Shown here one piece after another: positions 9,546-20,690 of a DNA stretch of 64,000 nt. Origin of the DNA: Owenia fusiformis (Eukaryota; Annelida; Polychaeta; Sabellida; Oweniidae); the NCBI GenBank assembly GCA_903813345.2, contig CAIIXF020000003.1, positions 1,229,621-1,293,620 of the forward strand. Direction: 5' to 3'. The translations under genes and the position numbers were made by a program. Every line of letters begins with the position of its first letter. The first letter of the stretch is position 1. The notes under the pieces were generated by a model. That model searched no databases and had not been told where the DNA came from. It was given only the letters and a program-made list of their open reading frames with translations.

Positions 9546-11739
9546 CTAGGATGAAAAAATTATATGATTCGTTACATATAACATACAAAACCTCTAAAAT
9601 TAAAAAACATGTTTATAATGATATAGAATTTGATTCAACCAATAGTGCTTCTTGACAGATTCATTCCTATCAGTGTACAACCTCCTTAATGTTGCAATTT
9701 GCAATGAATGTTGAAAATGTCTAATTATCAATACATTTAAAACTGTATAAAATAACCTAAACTGACTACTAACCAAATGATCAAAATGATCTAAATCACC
9801 AAAATGATCTTAATGACATGAATGATCTTAATCACCTAAATCTAAATGACATAAATGATCAAAATTATCTAAATGACATGAATGATCAAAATTATCAAAA
9901 ACAATATTAACAATTAAATGACTTAAATGACCGAAAGACCAGGTCAAAGCCAGATCAAACTGAATCATGTAGTGGACTCTTTACCCTGAAGATAAAGGAT
10001 AATACGTTCTGTATGACCGATAAAAATTAACTTGAGCACAATATGAAATAACCAAAGTTCTGCTTCATGGTGCCTAATGTTTCCATATAAGATATGGTTT
10101 TATCAAAAGGAAAGTGCATTATTTTTCTATTGTTTTTAAAGAATGTACACTTGGCAAGCTATCAAAAACAAGTGAGACATAAATGACCATTGACAGTTTT
10201 TGATAGTTTTCATTCCCTAAAAACAATATACAAAAATACATGTACCCTTCTCTTGTTACTGTGCATTCTTTAGAATAAAACAATTTATCAATTTTTGTTG
10301 CTATCTACATCATTGATCTTATCTTACTTACAAATATTCTGCTGTATTCAAATTCAATGTTCTGGACTTGACAGTCACCTGTAGTGCACTGAAGCTAGAC
10401 TAATTATAGCCCACTCAGTCACTTACATCAACACACACTCATGAGGTCAATGCAACCAACTCTTTTTGTTGTTACAATTAATTGGCTATATAACAACAAA
10501 TTTTAACCAATAAGAGCCAGGGTCATTGTGAGCCTGGTTGAAGTTTGCAAAATTCAGAGTTTGAATAGTCAATACAAAAGAAATCACATTTTTCCAGATT
10601 AAAGACATTTAACTGTAATATAATAGACCCTTTGCCTGTTATAAGTCTGTGTGATTTAAGTAAGATAAAGCATTCAAACTCGATTTGATAAGAAATAATA
10701 ACTCCAGGCCTTCAGTGTATTATTTCTTATAAAACCTCATTCTTATGCTTTATCTAGTACAGAATTGTATTGCTTCTAGTCCCAATGTATGAGGTATGTT
10801 TGAATAAAGGCTCACAACATCCAACGTTACAAGTTTAGTCTCTAAATTCACATCAGAGGGAATCTTCTTAAGAAAGTCCATGCCGTCCCTTATATAAGTG
10901 AACACATATTTCCCAACTAGGGACTTAAGAAAACTGAATTTTAAGACTTAAAGACATTTTAATTGTATATATTTGCCATTTGCGTTATTATAAGTTGTAT
11001 GCATTATGTCACTTTTGTGTATTTTCAGCAGTACATAAAATGAATTATATATAGTTCGTCTTCTGCTAAATAAAACAACAATTACCTCTAATGGCATCCA
11101 GTAAGAACAGTCTCATACATCAATGTTACTTTTACACTTATAGATCTTATAGATACTATAGAGCTTGTGAGTGGTATGGATCTCTTTTCAAGTAGGTAAA
11201 ACAAATAAATCAATATCTTGAGATCAATTTGAGTTTTATATTCATAGATTAAGTTACTATGTTTAAAAAGATCTAACCCAATCTTGCTTGAAGGTGGACA
11301 ATGTCCATGGTGTTCCCCTTCTAAACTCTTGTGAAATACTTTTCCCATGTGCTGTTATTTGATAATTTTTTGTTGGACTTAATCCAGGTGTTCTTTTTAT
11401 TTCTTTTGAAATCTTTGATCCTTTTTATGTTTGGTATGTACTTCATCTAAACCAGACAGAGTGACGATGTTTCTATTAGCAGAGTTTTTTTCATGGTTCC
11501 TTGGATATATCCCACTGGTAATGAGTGAGCGCATATATTTTGAGTTATGTAGGCTGGGCAGAGGCATTTAATAATTTTATTTTGATTAATGGTAACACTA
11601 TGAACACCTGATGCCGAGGTACTACTTTTGACAAAAAAAGAATTGTCGCTGAAACCTGTGACATATTGACTAAAGATGTCTCATTGCATAAAACTTTGTC
11701 GCCATTCTCTTGTTCAGCACTGAAAAAGGTTTATGTATG
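9546..11739. other. No gene recognised; AT-rich with motif cluster and hairpin
   Basis: Positions 9775-9925 hold a loose cluster of the 8-mer aaatgatc and related words. At 10664-10754 there is an imperfect palindrome (gataaagca and ataagaaataata, answered by tattatttcttat and tgctttatc) that could be an old MITE. A minus frame at 11348-11088 is unrecognised. Confidence 0.5.
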
Positions 11740-12016
11740 AAAAAATAATCAATACAAAGCAAGTTGAAAAGAGACTTTGTTTAACATGACGGGTGGTGGC
11801 AGTTTTGGAGTAGCACATGGGGAATTCAATCCTGTTGTCGAGTCCGATGTCAATAGGGTCCCTGTTGTAGGTGATGATATAACATAATTCTTCATGCCAC
11901 CATGGATAAGACCCTTGTAGTGGATGTGGCTTACTGCATCTACCAGGCAGATGAGTTGAGCGATGAGATCCTTGCTGCTTAAACGAAATTGGTCTTGATG
12001 TTGGAGGACATGACAT
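11740..12016 (-). pseudogene. Protein-kinase-like catalytic-loop fragment
   Basis: One minus-strand frame reads DLIAQLICLVDAVSHIHYKG and then LIHGGMKNYVI. This fits the kinase alpha-E helix and catalytic loop (llHrDlK.nNvl) with HRD changed to HGG. A neighbouring frame continues with TYNRDPIDIGLDNRIEF, where DIG stands at the DFG position. A frameshift separates the two. The catalytic Asp and DFG Phe are gone, so it is a relic. It probably belongs to the same transposon-linked kinase family as 34342-35488, also on the minus strand. The match is short. Confidence 0.45.
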
Positions 12017-12310
12017 GATTATGTTTCACAATACTTCATGCTCATTGGTATATTATTTCTATTTAATTAAAATGAATAAAGAGGGGAGACACGAATTTCT
12101 AGTCATGTGTTGGGACTCCTACCTCATCAGCTGCAGGCTCATGAACCTCCACAGACTTCTTCAACCTTTAAGATAAGTATCGAATTTCCTCGATACTAAA
12201 ACTATTCTTGCCATCTTTGTAACTTTAGGCAGCCACTCGCTGGACATAAGATCTAGAAAGTCTGCACATTCAGTGTTTATCTCAACGCTGTTATTTCTGA
12301 TGCCTATTCC

Positions 12311-12799
12311 TTTTTTTTTTTTTAATTAAAATAAATGTAACATATTTACAGGTTGTAGTGGCTATGACCCCCAAGAGGGAGTATTAGGTGCCACATAATG
12401 GTATTTACAATGAGTTGTGAAATATTATGAGAAGTGTACATGTAATTGTGTAAAGTATGATATTGTACATAATTGGGAAAATAAACTGATTTAATGGAAA
12501 TGATTAAAGGTCTCTTCCACAATAACAGGTGCAAGCAATAAAATGTGTAGAGTACATGTAATAGAATAAATTTCAATATTACATTATTAAATATTATAAC
12601 ATGATAACATCTGATGAGATTATACAGTAGTTCACGGAACTACTCCTCCAAGTATTGATTGCAGTAATAATCTTTAAATGACTTTTTGAGAATAGGGATA
12701 CTTTTTGAGGTTTTGATATCAGGGGGTGTTTTATTCCATATAAGGCCACCTTGAACTAAAATACTTTTCTTTCCATAGTTAGTGTTAAATTTGTTTTTG
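12311..12799 (-). mobile_element. LINE (non-LTR retrotransposon) 3' end with poly(A)
   Basis: From 12798 on the minus strand the frame reads NTNYGKKSILVQGGLIWNKT, then PPDIKTSKSIPILKKSFKDY and a stop near 12644. This is the conserved C-terminus of CR1/Jockey-type ORF2 proteins (Si.y.G..lWN.lP..i....s...FK..lk). A 3' UTR of about 320 bp follows. It ends in a 13-base A tail, seen as T13 at 12311-12323 on the plus strand, which marks the true retrotransposed end. The upstream side is cut abruptly at 12800, where repeat R1 copy A begins. Confidence 0.8.
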
Positions 12800-13648
12800 G
12801 TCACTCTGGAAATGAATGAAAAACATGTATTTTAATTGATGATACAAATAAGTGCCATCACATTGAATTTTTTTTGAATGAATTAATGTTCATGAAAGTC
12901 AAATTTTCATTTGTCTAAACTGTTTAATCCCTGTAAATTGCATGTTAAATAATTTTTCTATATCCAAAATACTCATTTTTACAATGAAATTTAGTATATT
13001 TTAAACTTTGTCTTTGTAAGAGAATATATTCATATGACCCTCATGGTTGTTGATTTGAATCTTGGAAAAATGTCACAAGTGAGAAAGATATTTGGCCTAA
13101 GGTTACTCGAGTCTCTAGCCAAATTACTTGGCTTGGCATGTGGACCACTGTGCACTAGTGAAAATGTTTATTCTGGAGAAAAAAAAGTTTAGATTTTTAA
13201 AAATCACAATGAGAATATTTAATCAATTAAAACAGACACTGTCCTTTGTGAGATATTGCATGCTTTCCTCTAATCTTAAGATCATATGGTCTGCCATTTA
13301 TAAAAACATCTGATGAGGTTGATCTATATCTCTCTTTAGCGAAAACAAAATGGCCGTTTTTACCGAAGGATCTTTTTCAAAAGATTGCTCTTAGAAAAGA
13401 TTAAATAAACGCTGATGTAGATTGTCATATTAATTAAGACTACATACTAAGTTCAATGAAGATATGTTTATTACATTTTAGTTAATTTCTAACAACAGTC
13501 CATACGGGATAGGGTAGAAAGCAATAAAACAAACAGGGCTTGATGATAGCGTAAGGCCACACTTTTGCTGACAAATAAGGCAAGTCTAAGGATAAACCTT
13601 TTTGCCTAGATGAATATTTTGAACATCAATTAGAAACAACAAATTATA

Positions 13649-14708
13649 CAAGGGCCGAGCAATATATTCGCTACTTTTTGCTCTCAAATTGTTAATAATA
13701 AAGTATCTTACCTGAAACTTTCCAAAATAATAGAAAAAACATTTTTCTGTAATATCATCAAATGTGCATTTATTTGGTTACATCCGTAATATTTTACATG
13801 GCATTGAATATTGGTTGATAGTGACCACCGGAGCTGACATTTGTGACAATGTTTCAGAAAACAACTTTTATACAAAATGTCCTTTTTGTTAATTAAGACA
13901 GTTACTCCTCATTTCATGCCTCATTCTCAAAATAGTGTCCATCTGCAGCTATGCATTTTCTACATCGGGAAAGCCAGTCTTGATAGGCCTGTTGCAGTCC
14001 GTTTCCATTTCCATATAGGTCTTTTAGGGCCTTATGGACGGCCTCAAACACTTCTTCACGGTCACCAAACCTCTGCCCGCGTAGCTCATTCTTCAGTTTG
14101 CCGAAAATTTCAAAGTCGCACAATGCAAGGTCTGGACTGAATGGTGCATGATCAAATTTTTCAATGTTTAGAGCTGCTAATATATCAGTTTCCTCATGGG
14201 CCCTGTGTGATGGAGCATTATCTTGATGATATATCATATGGTTGATCAATACTGGGCGCTTTTTACGAACTGCATTTACCATGCTTGCTTCTTGATGCAA
14301 CTCAGGGAGCAGAGTCTCCCTTTTGTGATGCATATGCGGATCAATTGTGACCTCTTTATTGTTTGAAAAGAACATCTATGACATCACAACCATTTGTTCT
14401 GAATATTGGATCAATGTCCAGTAAACAATGTTTATAAAAATTACCCAAACTGAATGTTTTGGTTATGAGAAATGGGCATATAAAGATATTGTTGCATGTG
14501 CAATTGCAGTAAAATTATGGGCAGCTCCGGTGGCTCATTCCTCCCGTTGCTATGACAACCATAATTTTTTGCCATATTTGTCAATGGGCTTGAATGGAAT
14601 CAAAAGATGCGGAATTCTACACTCTATGTCTGTACCAAATTTCAATGGAAATAAACAAATATAAAAGAAAATAAAGCAAAAAGTAGCGAATATATTGCTC
14701 GGCCCTTG
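13649..14708 (-). mobile_element. Mariner element, complete ends, internally defective
   Basis: The termini are inverted repeats of at least 33 bp, starting caagggccgagcaatatatt at 13649 and identical in complement at the 14708 end, flanked by TA (13647-13648 and 14709-14710). Copy B of the host repeat has the uninterrupted site (aaattatatgtgcc near 49870), a natural empty site with a single TA. The element is 1,060 bp, shorter than the usual roughly 1.3 kb, and encodes only the C-terminal part of the transposase on its minus strand. Near-perfect terminal repeats suggest fairly recent insertion. Confidence 0.95.
13914..14375 (-). pseudogene. Mariner transposase, C-terminal half
   Basis: The 153-codon frame has IYHQDNAPSHRAHEE (second catalytic Asp), then DHAPFSPDLALCDFEIFGKL (the SPDLAPCDF block with third Asp), then LRGQRFGDREEVFEAV and the terminal CRKCIAADGHYFE. 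This is the mariner DD34D pattern. Just upstream of Met-1, in another frame, GCDVIDVLF continues the family sequence, so a frameshift lies near 14370-14380. The N-terminal helix-turn-helix domains and first Asp are missing; the DNA up to the right terminus looks like a 5' UTR. A full transposase is about 340 residues, so this copy cannot move itself. Confidence 0.9.
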
Positions 14709-15526
14709 TATGTGCCACCAAGTTCATCTTATTATATAATTCATACCCATAAATGTGTCCAATTTCCCATCAAATTTATAGTCTTGTATTAGTTTTTCCC
14801 AACTTGATGATCTCAGCTGTATCAACATTTCACGTCTCATAACCTCTCTCTTCTCTCTTTCAACTTCCTTGTAACCCTACAAATTGATGCAGTTCTTCAT
14901 GTTGTCCTGGAGGAGGATAGTGAGCTCTGATGCAGAGTACAGCACATGAAGGTAGGACAAGACACCCCAAGCAGCTTGCACAAGCTGTCTGTATGCCACG
15001 GGGCGCCTATGTGGATCAATTGGTCCATTAAATCCATTGGGATATTGCATTTTACAGCTGCGTCTAGTGTTAGTCTGTTAGTACATAAACCATGAAAGCC
15101 AGGATTATTAGTGATGCATCCAAGAATCCACAGCGTCTCCTTCACCTTGAATATTCTTCCATGTTTGTTCACTAGATCATACCATATCATATAGGTTCCA
15201 AAGGCGCATTTGTTCCTCAAATGAAGCTGCCTTTTCAGGTGATATTAGGTTACACCCTAACTTGAGGAATAGAAGAAATTTAGACATGACCTGGATGGCA
15301 TGGATCAGGCATGGCTCCTCGTACCATGGGGCCATTGGGTCAGGGGTCCATCTGGTCCATCAATTGTTCCGATCCTTGTTCAGGTACCAATCCGTCTGTC
15401 TGTTGCTCTGTTGTGGATTTTGGCATGTTCGTCAGGTCTGTCACTTCTGGTACTACATTGTCTGTCACTGAGTTCACTATAAGTGCTGGTTCATCTGTAA
15501 GTCCTTGTTCGTCTGTAAGTTCTGGT

Positions 15527-15838
15527 TCATCCGTCCGGTCCATCAGTTCCACTGTATAATTGTGCCCAATTTTTTATTATCTTTTTTGGAAGAGAATTGT
15601 TGGGTGTCAACTCAAAAGAATGTTTTAAAATGAGGTTTGTGTTAATTGTTTCCATTTCAACACCTCTTCCCTGCTTGTATTCTCGATACTGCAATTTGTA
15701 CAAGACTCTCCACTCAATTGTTGTGGTATTATTTGGGTGATTCCTAATCACTTTACCAGCCAATGACCATTCACCAGCATAGTCGGGATGGTTGATAAGG
15801 CAAAATTTTCCACAAGCTGGCAACTGGTTGAGAATCAC
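15527..15838 (-). pseudogene. Unrecognised ORF fragment next to R1 copy A
   Basis: The 103-codon frame has LPACGKFCLINHPDYAGEWS, then SLAGKVIRNHPNNTTTIEWR and VLYKLQYREYKQGRG. The aromatic-rich middle might be a small beta-barrel such as a chromo-like or SH3-like fold, but I do not recognise the family. It overlaps the end of R1 copy A, where similarity to copy B stops (15555). It is probably part of the element R1 inserted into, perhaps the EnSpm- or Gypsy-type relic just upstream on the same strand. Confidence 0.3.
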
Positions 15839-15959
15839 ACTTCTTTATTGAATTATTTGAACCTGAAAAAATGAAACTTCAAAATTCACTGGTATTTGAG
15901 TTAAATTTGAGCCAAATCTGTCAAACTTATACAATTTGAATTTTAATCTGTCAAACGGT

Positions 15960-16170
15960 ATTTGAGATAATATAATGACATAAGGTATGACAAGAGTGTC
16001 CTAGGAGACTGTTCCTCACACTTAGTTTGAACATTTTTTTTAGCTGCCGTTCTGACTTTTGTGTTTTTAACCCAGGCGAGTTTTTTGATGTATGAAGGAT
16101 AAGTCTTATCTTTTCTAAATCAGTGCCATATAGGTTACTGTTCTCAATAATATTGTTTAATTGATGCACA
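15960..16170 (-). repeat. Short dispersed fragment, pair of 33728-33795
   Basis: About 65 bp here (ataaggtatgacaagagtgt and onward through tgttcctcacactta) recur at 33728-33795 in direct orientation with few mismatches. A minus frame reads FKLSVRNSLLGHSCHTL across it. It lies just downstream of the Gypsy integrase relic, so it may be the 3' region of that element. Function unknown. Confidence 0.5.
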
Positions 16171-16194
16171 AGGTGAAATGCCTGTACTCTGTGT

Positions 16195-16400
16195 GTTATA
16201 TATATATATATGTGGTGTTATATTGTAGTAGTAGAACTCTTTGATGTATTCTGACCATTTTCTCCTTGATTTAATGACCTCAATAAAAGATTCAACATAT
16301 GGGTAAATCTCTCACATTGTCCATTTCCAGATGCACCATTGTAATGGTGCTTTAAAAAATTTCTTGGATCCCGGCGCATGAACACATTTGTTGGTTATGA
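16195..16400 (-). pseudogene. Ty3/Gypsy integrase C-terminal fragment
   Basis: Minus-strand translation gives KHHYNGASGNGQCERFTHML and LLLRSLNQ, matching the integrase core block (hpq.NGq.ERfn.tL..lLR.l). After a frame change, SRRKWSEYIKEFYYYNITPH matches the following ..W...l.e..yaYN.t.H block. The Glu of the DDE triad (the E in QCERF) is present. A frameshift and the lack of upstream reverse transcriptase show it is a short relic. The same segment (ttacccatatgttgaatctt in complement) recurs at 43336-43366. Confidence 0.65.
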
Positions 16401-16441
16401 TTTCCAGCAGCATCTCAACATTGTTTGCCTACAACAAAGAA

Positions 16442-16756
16442 TTAAAATTGTAGAATACATAGAATACATTTATTTTCAGCTGCTGTATAAATGTGATTGA
16501 AACCCTCGGACTGAAAAGGAATGTGTCTACACTTTTGGGAAACTCTGGAGCCATCTTGCCTTAAAGTCAAATTATTGTCAATTTCATATGAATGATGACA
16601 CTTTTCGCAAACTACATATTTTTGAAATGAATCCTTGATCCCTAACATTTCTTTGCCTCTGTAAACACTAGAAGGTATTTCAAGGGTCAAGGTGAATATA
16701 TCTGTGATGGCTAAATTGCTTGCAACATCACAAATGAACATTTTTAGAAATAACAA
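16442..16756 (-). pseudogene. EnSpm/CACTA-like transposase fragment
   Basis: The 104-codon frame reads TLEIPSSVYRGKEMLGIKDS, then FQKYVVCEKCHHSYEIDNNL, then SQKCRHIPF. This order (P.S.y.....lG....F..YvvCpkCh.lY.......s..C.h..Fp) is typical of invertebrate tnp2-type (EnSpm/CACTA) transposases ahead of the catalytic core. The two CxxC pairs are intact. The catalytic core is not present downstream, where Gypsy-derived sequence starts. Related exons lie at 53613-53820 and 55417-55592. Confidence 0.6.
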
Positions 16757-16919
16757 TGAAACAGCAACAGCTCCAAATGGTACATTAAATGCTTTTTGCC
16801 ATGAAAATATGAATAAAGTTGGTAAAAATGCTAACTTTGAACATGGTACATGCTCATAATCTCATAATAATGGTCTCAGTCTGTAATATACTCAGAATCA
16901 GATTCGTAATGTGTAAGTC

Positions 16920-17200
16920 TTCTTCACTTGTTACACTCCAGGCCCCCAATCTCATTGAAGGCCATAAGGGCACCCTGGTACTCCATTGATTGTGAGGAAT
17001 CCTCATGGTTCTTGCTACATGTGTGCACAGGAGGAGTTTGGCCATCATCTACACATATAGCTCAGATGATATTGAGAATTTTCGTGATTCTCTGTCCAAT
17101 GACAAGTACAACCTCACCTTTGGCATTATATGTATGCTTATGGGACCTCTTACACCAACCACCTTCTAGGTATATGTATGTAGTTGGTACACGCTAAGTT
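16920..17200 (-). pseudogene. Mutator-like transposase exon fragment (pf20700-type)
   Basis: Reading leftward from about 17196: TTYIYLEGGWCKRSHKHTYN, AKGEVVLVIGQRITKILNI, a stop, then a Cys/His segment (VHTCSKNHEDSSQSMEYQGA) and LMAFNEIGG. This matches a Mutator-like family of aquatic invertebrates (yLDGgW.kRs.kH.YnA.sG.g..ig..T.kil ... H.C.kN...sS..ME...). The spliced copy at 35740-37214 shares YLDGGWCKGS and SMESEGALIAF. One internal stop and loss of the IGDGDSS block show decay. A possible 3' splice site (ttaacttag) precedes the exon near 17204. Confidence 0.65.
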
Positions 17201-17449
17201 AAATCAATCTTTATTGTTGCATAGCATGTGATACATGTCCCTGGGGTATGTTGTTGAAAAGAACTCTGGAGTTGCTACTGTTGTCACATGAAAACCTTGA
17301 TTTCCAAAAGTTGTATCAGTCTGAATGACTGAACCCTCATTAAGGAATCGTGTGTTTCTGGGGTGTGAGTTGTAATCGTTATACCAGGAACAAGATGTAT
17401 GCCAACAATAATTGGAGTGTCTTGTTCATCATTATACTGCAAATAATTA

Positions 17450-18068
17450 GTAAGGGGATCTAAACATGTTAAAATTTGGAGAATTTCATCTTCAGTCACA
17501 AGTATGTTATTTAATAAGTTGTTTTTCTACTTTGAAAGGGTACCTCTGGAAGTTCTTCGTTAATGTGATATTTCTCTACAAAATGGTCTAAAAAAATATT
17601 TGCTTTGTCAATGCTAAGGGTTTTTGGAATGTTATTAATGTCATTGATAACGGGAATATGAGTATTTTTTACATTTTCCAATAAAATTTTTAATAATATA
17701 CCAGTCACTTTTCGAACCTGGTTTAGCATCTAATTTACTTAAGATTCTTTTCTCATGTTCAAGTTTCGCAGTTTCAATTTCGGTTAATACCTGTGATGCA
17801 TACTCTTTATACCGCAGAAAATGTTGGTGATTATTATTTCTCTTAAATTTGTAGTAGAATTTATTACGTTTATTGATTAACTTACGCAGGTCGTCATTAA
17901 ACCAAGGCTTAACTTTACTATTAATTTTGATAGTTCTGTTAGGAATAGATCTATGGAAAATAATTGAAAGTCTCTTAGTAAATTGTTCAGTTAGTTCATT
18001 AATTGAGTTGCTGTTTTGGATTAAATTGTCAAAATTTTCATTTTGAAAATATGTTTTTCTATGAAGAG
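17450..18068 (-). pseudogene. LINE ORF2 fragment: linker and start of reverse transcriptase
   Basis: A long minus frame reads IFHRSIPNRTIKINSKVKPW, then WFNDDLRKLINKRNKFYYKF, then SDWYIIKNFIGK. After a frameshift come IDKANIFLDHFVEKYHINEE and VTEDEILQILTCLDP. This is the order in CR1/Jockey-type LINEs between endonuclease and reverse transcriptase (PWf...L..li..rn..y......W..ik......KAn.f..hF......it..ei...l..l). It stops before the RT catalytic motifs at about 17450, where other DNA begins. It is not shown to be the same LINE as 12311-12799. Confidence 0.7.
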
Positions 18069-19640
18069 AGTATTGTTTTCTGGTAAACCTCTTGTGCCTT
18101 TGGAATCTACATCGCTCATCGTTGACAACGTTTGCATTTCTCTATCCTCTCAGTCAAGCCAATTACTTCACTTCGTGACTTTTGGCAATACCGGATTGAA
18201 TGCGTCATTGATTCCAAAATCTATCAAGAAGCGAGCACTTGACAGGACATAATTGTTTGGTTTTATCTCATTGTGCAAAAGTCCTTCCAACGTATTTGAC
18301 AGCATTAAACACTGTATTTGTTTAATGTAATCTTTATGTGAAAGGGATATATTTTGATTTGATTTTTAAAGAATAAACAATATAAATAATATATTGGCTT
18401 TATATTACATCCTTGAAACTTGAATGTACTTAAGTTATGAAAGATGTATATGACCCCTTAAATTACAAATATGAGTGTCCATGCTACATTTTATTTTTCG
18501 ATCTTAGGTCCCTCTGTATGTTTTCAATTTTTCCTTGTGTCCCACAGTGTCTCTCAACTAGACTCAACACCCTTCCAACATTTGTTTGGTCAAATGGGGG
18601 TCTAGAATTAAACTATGTAGCATTAGTTCCTCATCAGTAAAGAAATGGCTCACCAAACTTTTTTTGAAGGTAGTTTTTCAGAGCTAGAAGGCAACAGTTG
18701 CACATTTGGCATATCTCTTGAATGGCACAGGAGAAAGCAGTTTGCTACAGGCCCTCGTTAAGATATTTTGTTTATCTCTTGGGATATTCCTTGTATCCAA
18801 AACCTCCAAATGCATAACCCCTATGTACTAAATGCACAATTTTGTCTCACGTACAAGTTTATCAAACAAAAGAGGCATATATTCATCCTTTATATAAAGA
18901 AATAACAACAAAACTATACCTGGTGGGTTTGCAAAGATTGGAAGTAAAAATATGTCTTCTTATCCAGGCATTTAAATGGGACATATCCTTGATGGAGGGT
19001 GTTCATGTGGCCTTTATCCCCCTTAGAGACACCACACTCATAGTCCATTTCATAATGGTGTACAAGCTCATGTAATTTAAGGTGATGTTTTAATGATTTT
19101 ATCAGATGATCTTTTTGCTAGAAAGGTTGACTAGCAGATAATAATTATGAGTCAAGAGTGTGACTAGTGATTTGACCTGATTTGATAATCATCAAACTAG
19201 TGTACCTTTTCAAGCCTCCTAGCTAGTACTCTGTTCTTTATGTATTGTGGAGATTAGCTATCATATCCCCTTTGGTAATGCTGCTCACCAACATGGGATT
19301 GAAACAACTTGGTGCAGGACATCCATGCAAAGGATTGATTTAATGCTCTCTAATGTGATGTGATGTGATTTTACGATGGAAATACCTCATTTCATGATAT
19401 TGATTGTCGGGCACAAAAGGGTTAACATCCGTCAACTATTTACAAAACTGAACAAAATATTCAGTTTTTCTTACCTGGACTAAGTTTTCAAGTGTTAATG
19501 CATTCGTATCGTGTAAATTGATTGACTTCATATTTTATTTAATTCATAAAAATGACGATCCCCGATTGTCACATTACTCCCGTCTTCTTAAAAAGATGTG
19601 TCCTCATATATTTACAATTCTCCTTTATTCTAGTTATCTC
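18069..19640. other. No gene recognised
   Basis: The first 200 bp may be upstream LINE ORF2 sequence in decayed frames (RKQYSLHRKTYF is visible on the minus strand). The rest is AT-rich. Plus frames at 18437-18640 and 18842-19075 are unrecognised. Confidence 0.4.
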
Positions 19641-19870
19641 ATTGTGTCACATGAAGTTCCTTGTTGTAGGAGTACACTTTGTTTTCCGACCACAAGTACG
19701 TAACTTCTCTAACCTTCTTCCACCTCCAACCTTCTTCCACCATACAGAAAGGCAAGTTAACAACCATTTCGTCTTGTAGTCTGACCTGACAGCAACGTCC
19801 TTCATCCTCAAATCACTGTCTACTACATTCTCTTCACTACTACTGTCCTTTGAGATGACTTGGGGTTGAG
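19640..19870 (-). pseudogene. Unrecognised charged ORF fragment
   Basis: A minus frame without stops reads SKDSSSEENVVDSDLRMKDV and then KWLLTCLSVWWKKVGGGRRL, ending NFM-stop at about 19650. The acidic Ser-rich part followed by basic Trp-rich sequence looks protein-coding, but I do not recognise it. No start codon or splice site defines it. Confidence 0.25.
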
Positions 19871-19884
19871 ATGACTTGTCACCT

Positions 19885-20690
19885 TTTATGTACTATATTG
19901 CACTCAAAGTGTCATTATATAGTATGATACTGCATCTTCACAGTCTGTTGTCACTGGCACTTTATAATATCCATATATCCATGGTATAAATTGTTTAAGT
20001 ATATATCACTGTAGTAGGACATTGGCCAATATAAAGACAAGTTGAAACATTCTGGTTTATCCTGATGAGAAACATGTTGGAATTTATCCTGATGAGACTA
20101 AACTATTTTACTTAAACATATATACATGCACTATATTGCACTTAAAGTATCAGTATATAGTATGGCACTTTATAATATCCATATATTCATGGTTTCAATT
20201 GTTTAGTATATATCACTGTAGTAGGACATTGGCCAATATAAAGACAAGTTGAAACATTCTGGTTTATCCTGATGAGAAACATGTTGGAATTTATCCTGAT
20301 GAGACTAAACTATTTTACTTAAACATATATACATGCACTATATTGCACTTAAAGTATCAGTATATAGTATGGCACTTTATAATATCCATATATTCATGGT
20401 TTCAATTGTTTAGTATATATCACTGTAGTAGGACATTTGCCCATATAAAGACAAGTTGAAACATTCTGGTTTATCCTGATGAGAAACATGTTGAGATTTA
20501 TCCTGATGAGACAACTGTTTCACTTAAACATATATACATGCATTTTATTGCACTTAAAGTGTCAGTATATAGTTTGTCACTATAATATCCATATATTCAT
20601 GGTATCAATTGTTTAGTATATATCATTGTAGTAGGACATTGGCCCATATAAAGTTGAAATGTTCTGGTTTATCCTGATGAGAAGCATTGT
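19885..20690. repeat. 207-bp satellite, about four units
   Basis: Marker ttgaaacattctggtttatc occurs at 20042, 20249 and 20456, with a variant at 20654 (periods 207, 207, 198). A partial unit lies upstream from 19885. Each unit has two tatcctgatgag words 22-26 bp apart, a tatatacatgcactatattg block and cactgtagtaggacattgg. AT-rich and non-coding. Units 2 and 3 are nearly identical, so homogenisation is recent. Confidence 0.95.

Larger units (their letters stand above)
12800..15555. repeat. Repeat family R1, copy A (interrupted by mariner)
   Basis: Without the mariner at 13649-14708, this stretch aligns almost base for base with 49022-50718 (copy B), about 1.69 kb, same orientation. Shared landmarks are ggtcactctggaaatgaatg at the left and gttccactgt at the right. 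The minus strand holds broken frames conserved between copies: FEEQMRLWNLYDMV, then FHGLCTNRLTLDAAVKCNIP, then HRRPVAYRQLVQAAWGVLSY with a stop after DNMKNCINL, and an acidic frame (15552-15340) with DEPELTDEQGLTDEPALIV. I do not recognise the family. Frame changes at the same places in both copies suggest decay before duplication or an undetected intron. Confidence 0.85.

Noticed and set aside
20042-20520. Hammerhead ribozyme in the 207-bp satellite (CTGATGAG near GAAAC)
   Set aside because: The words ctgatga and gaaac are present but directly adjacent, leaving no stem II. The second ctgatgag is followed by actaaac, not a GAAA box. No stem I/III pairing with a cleavage triplet could be drawn.
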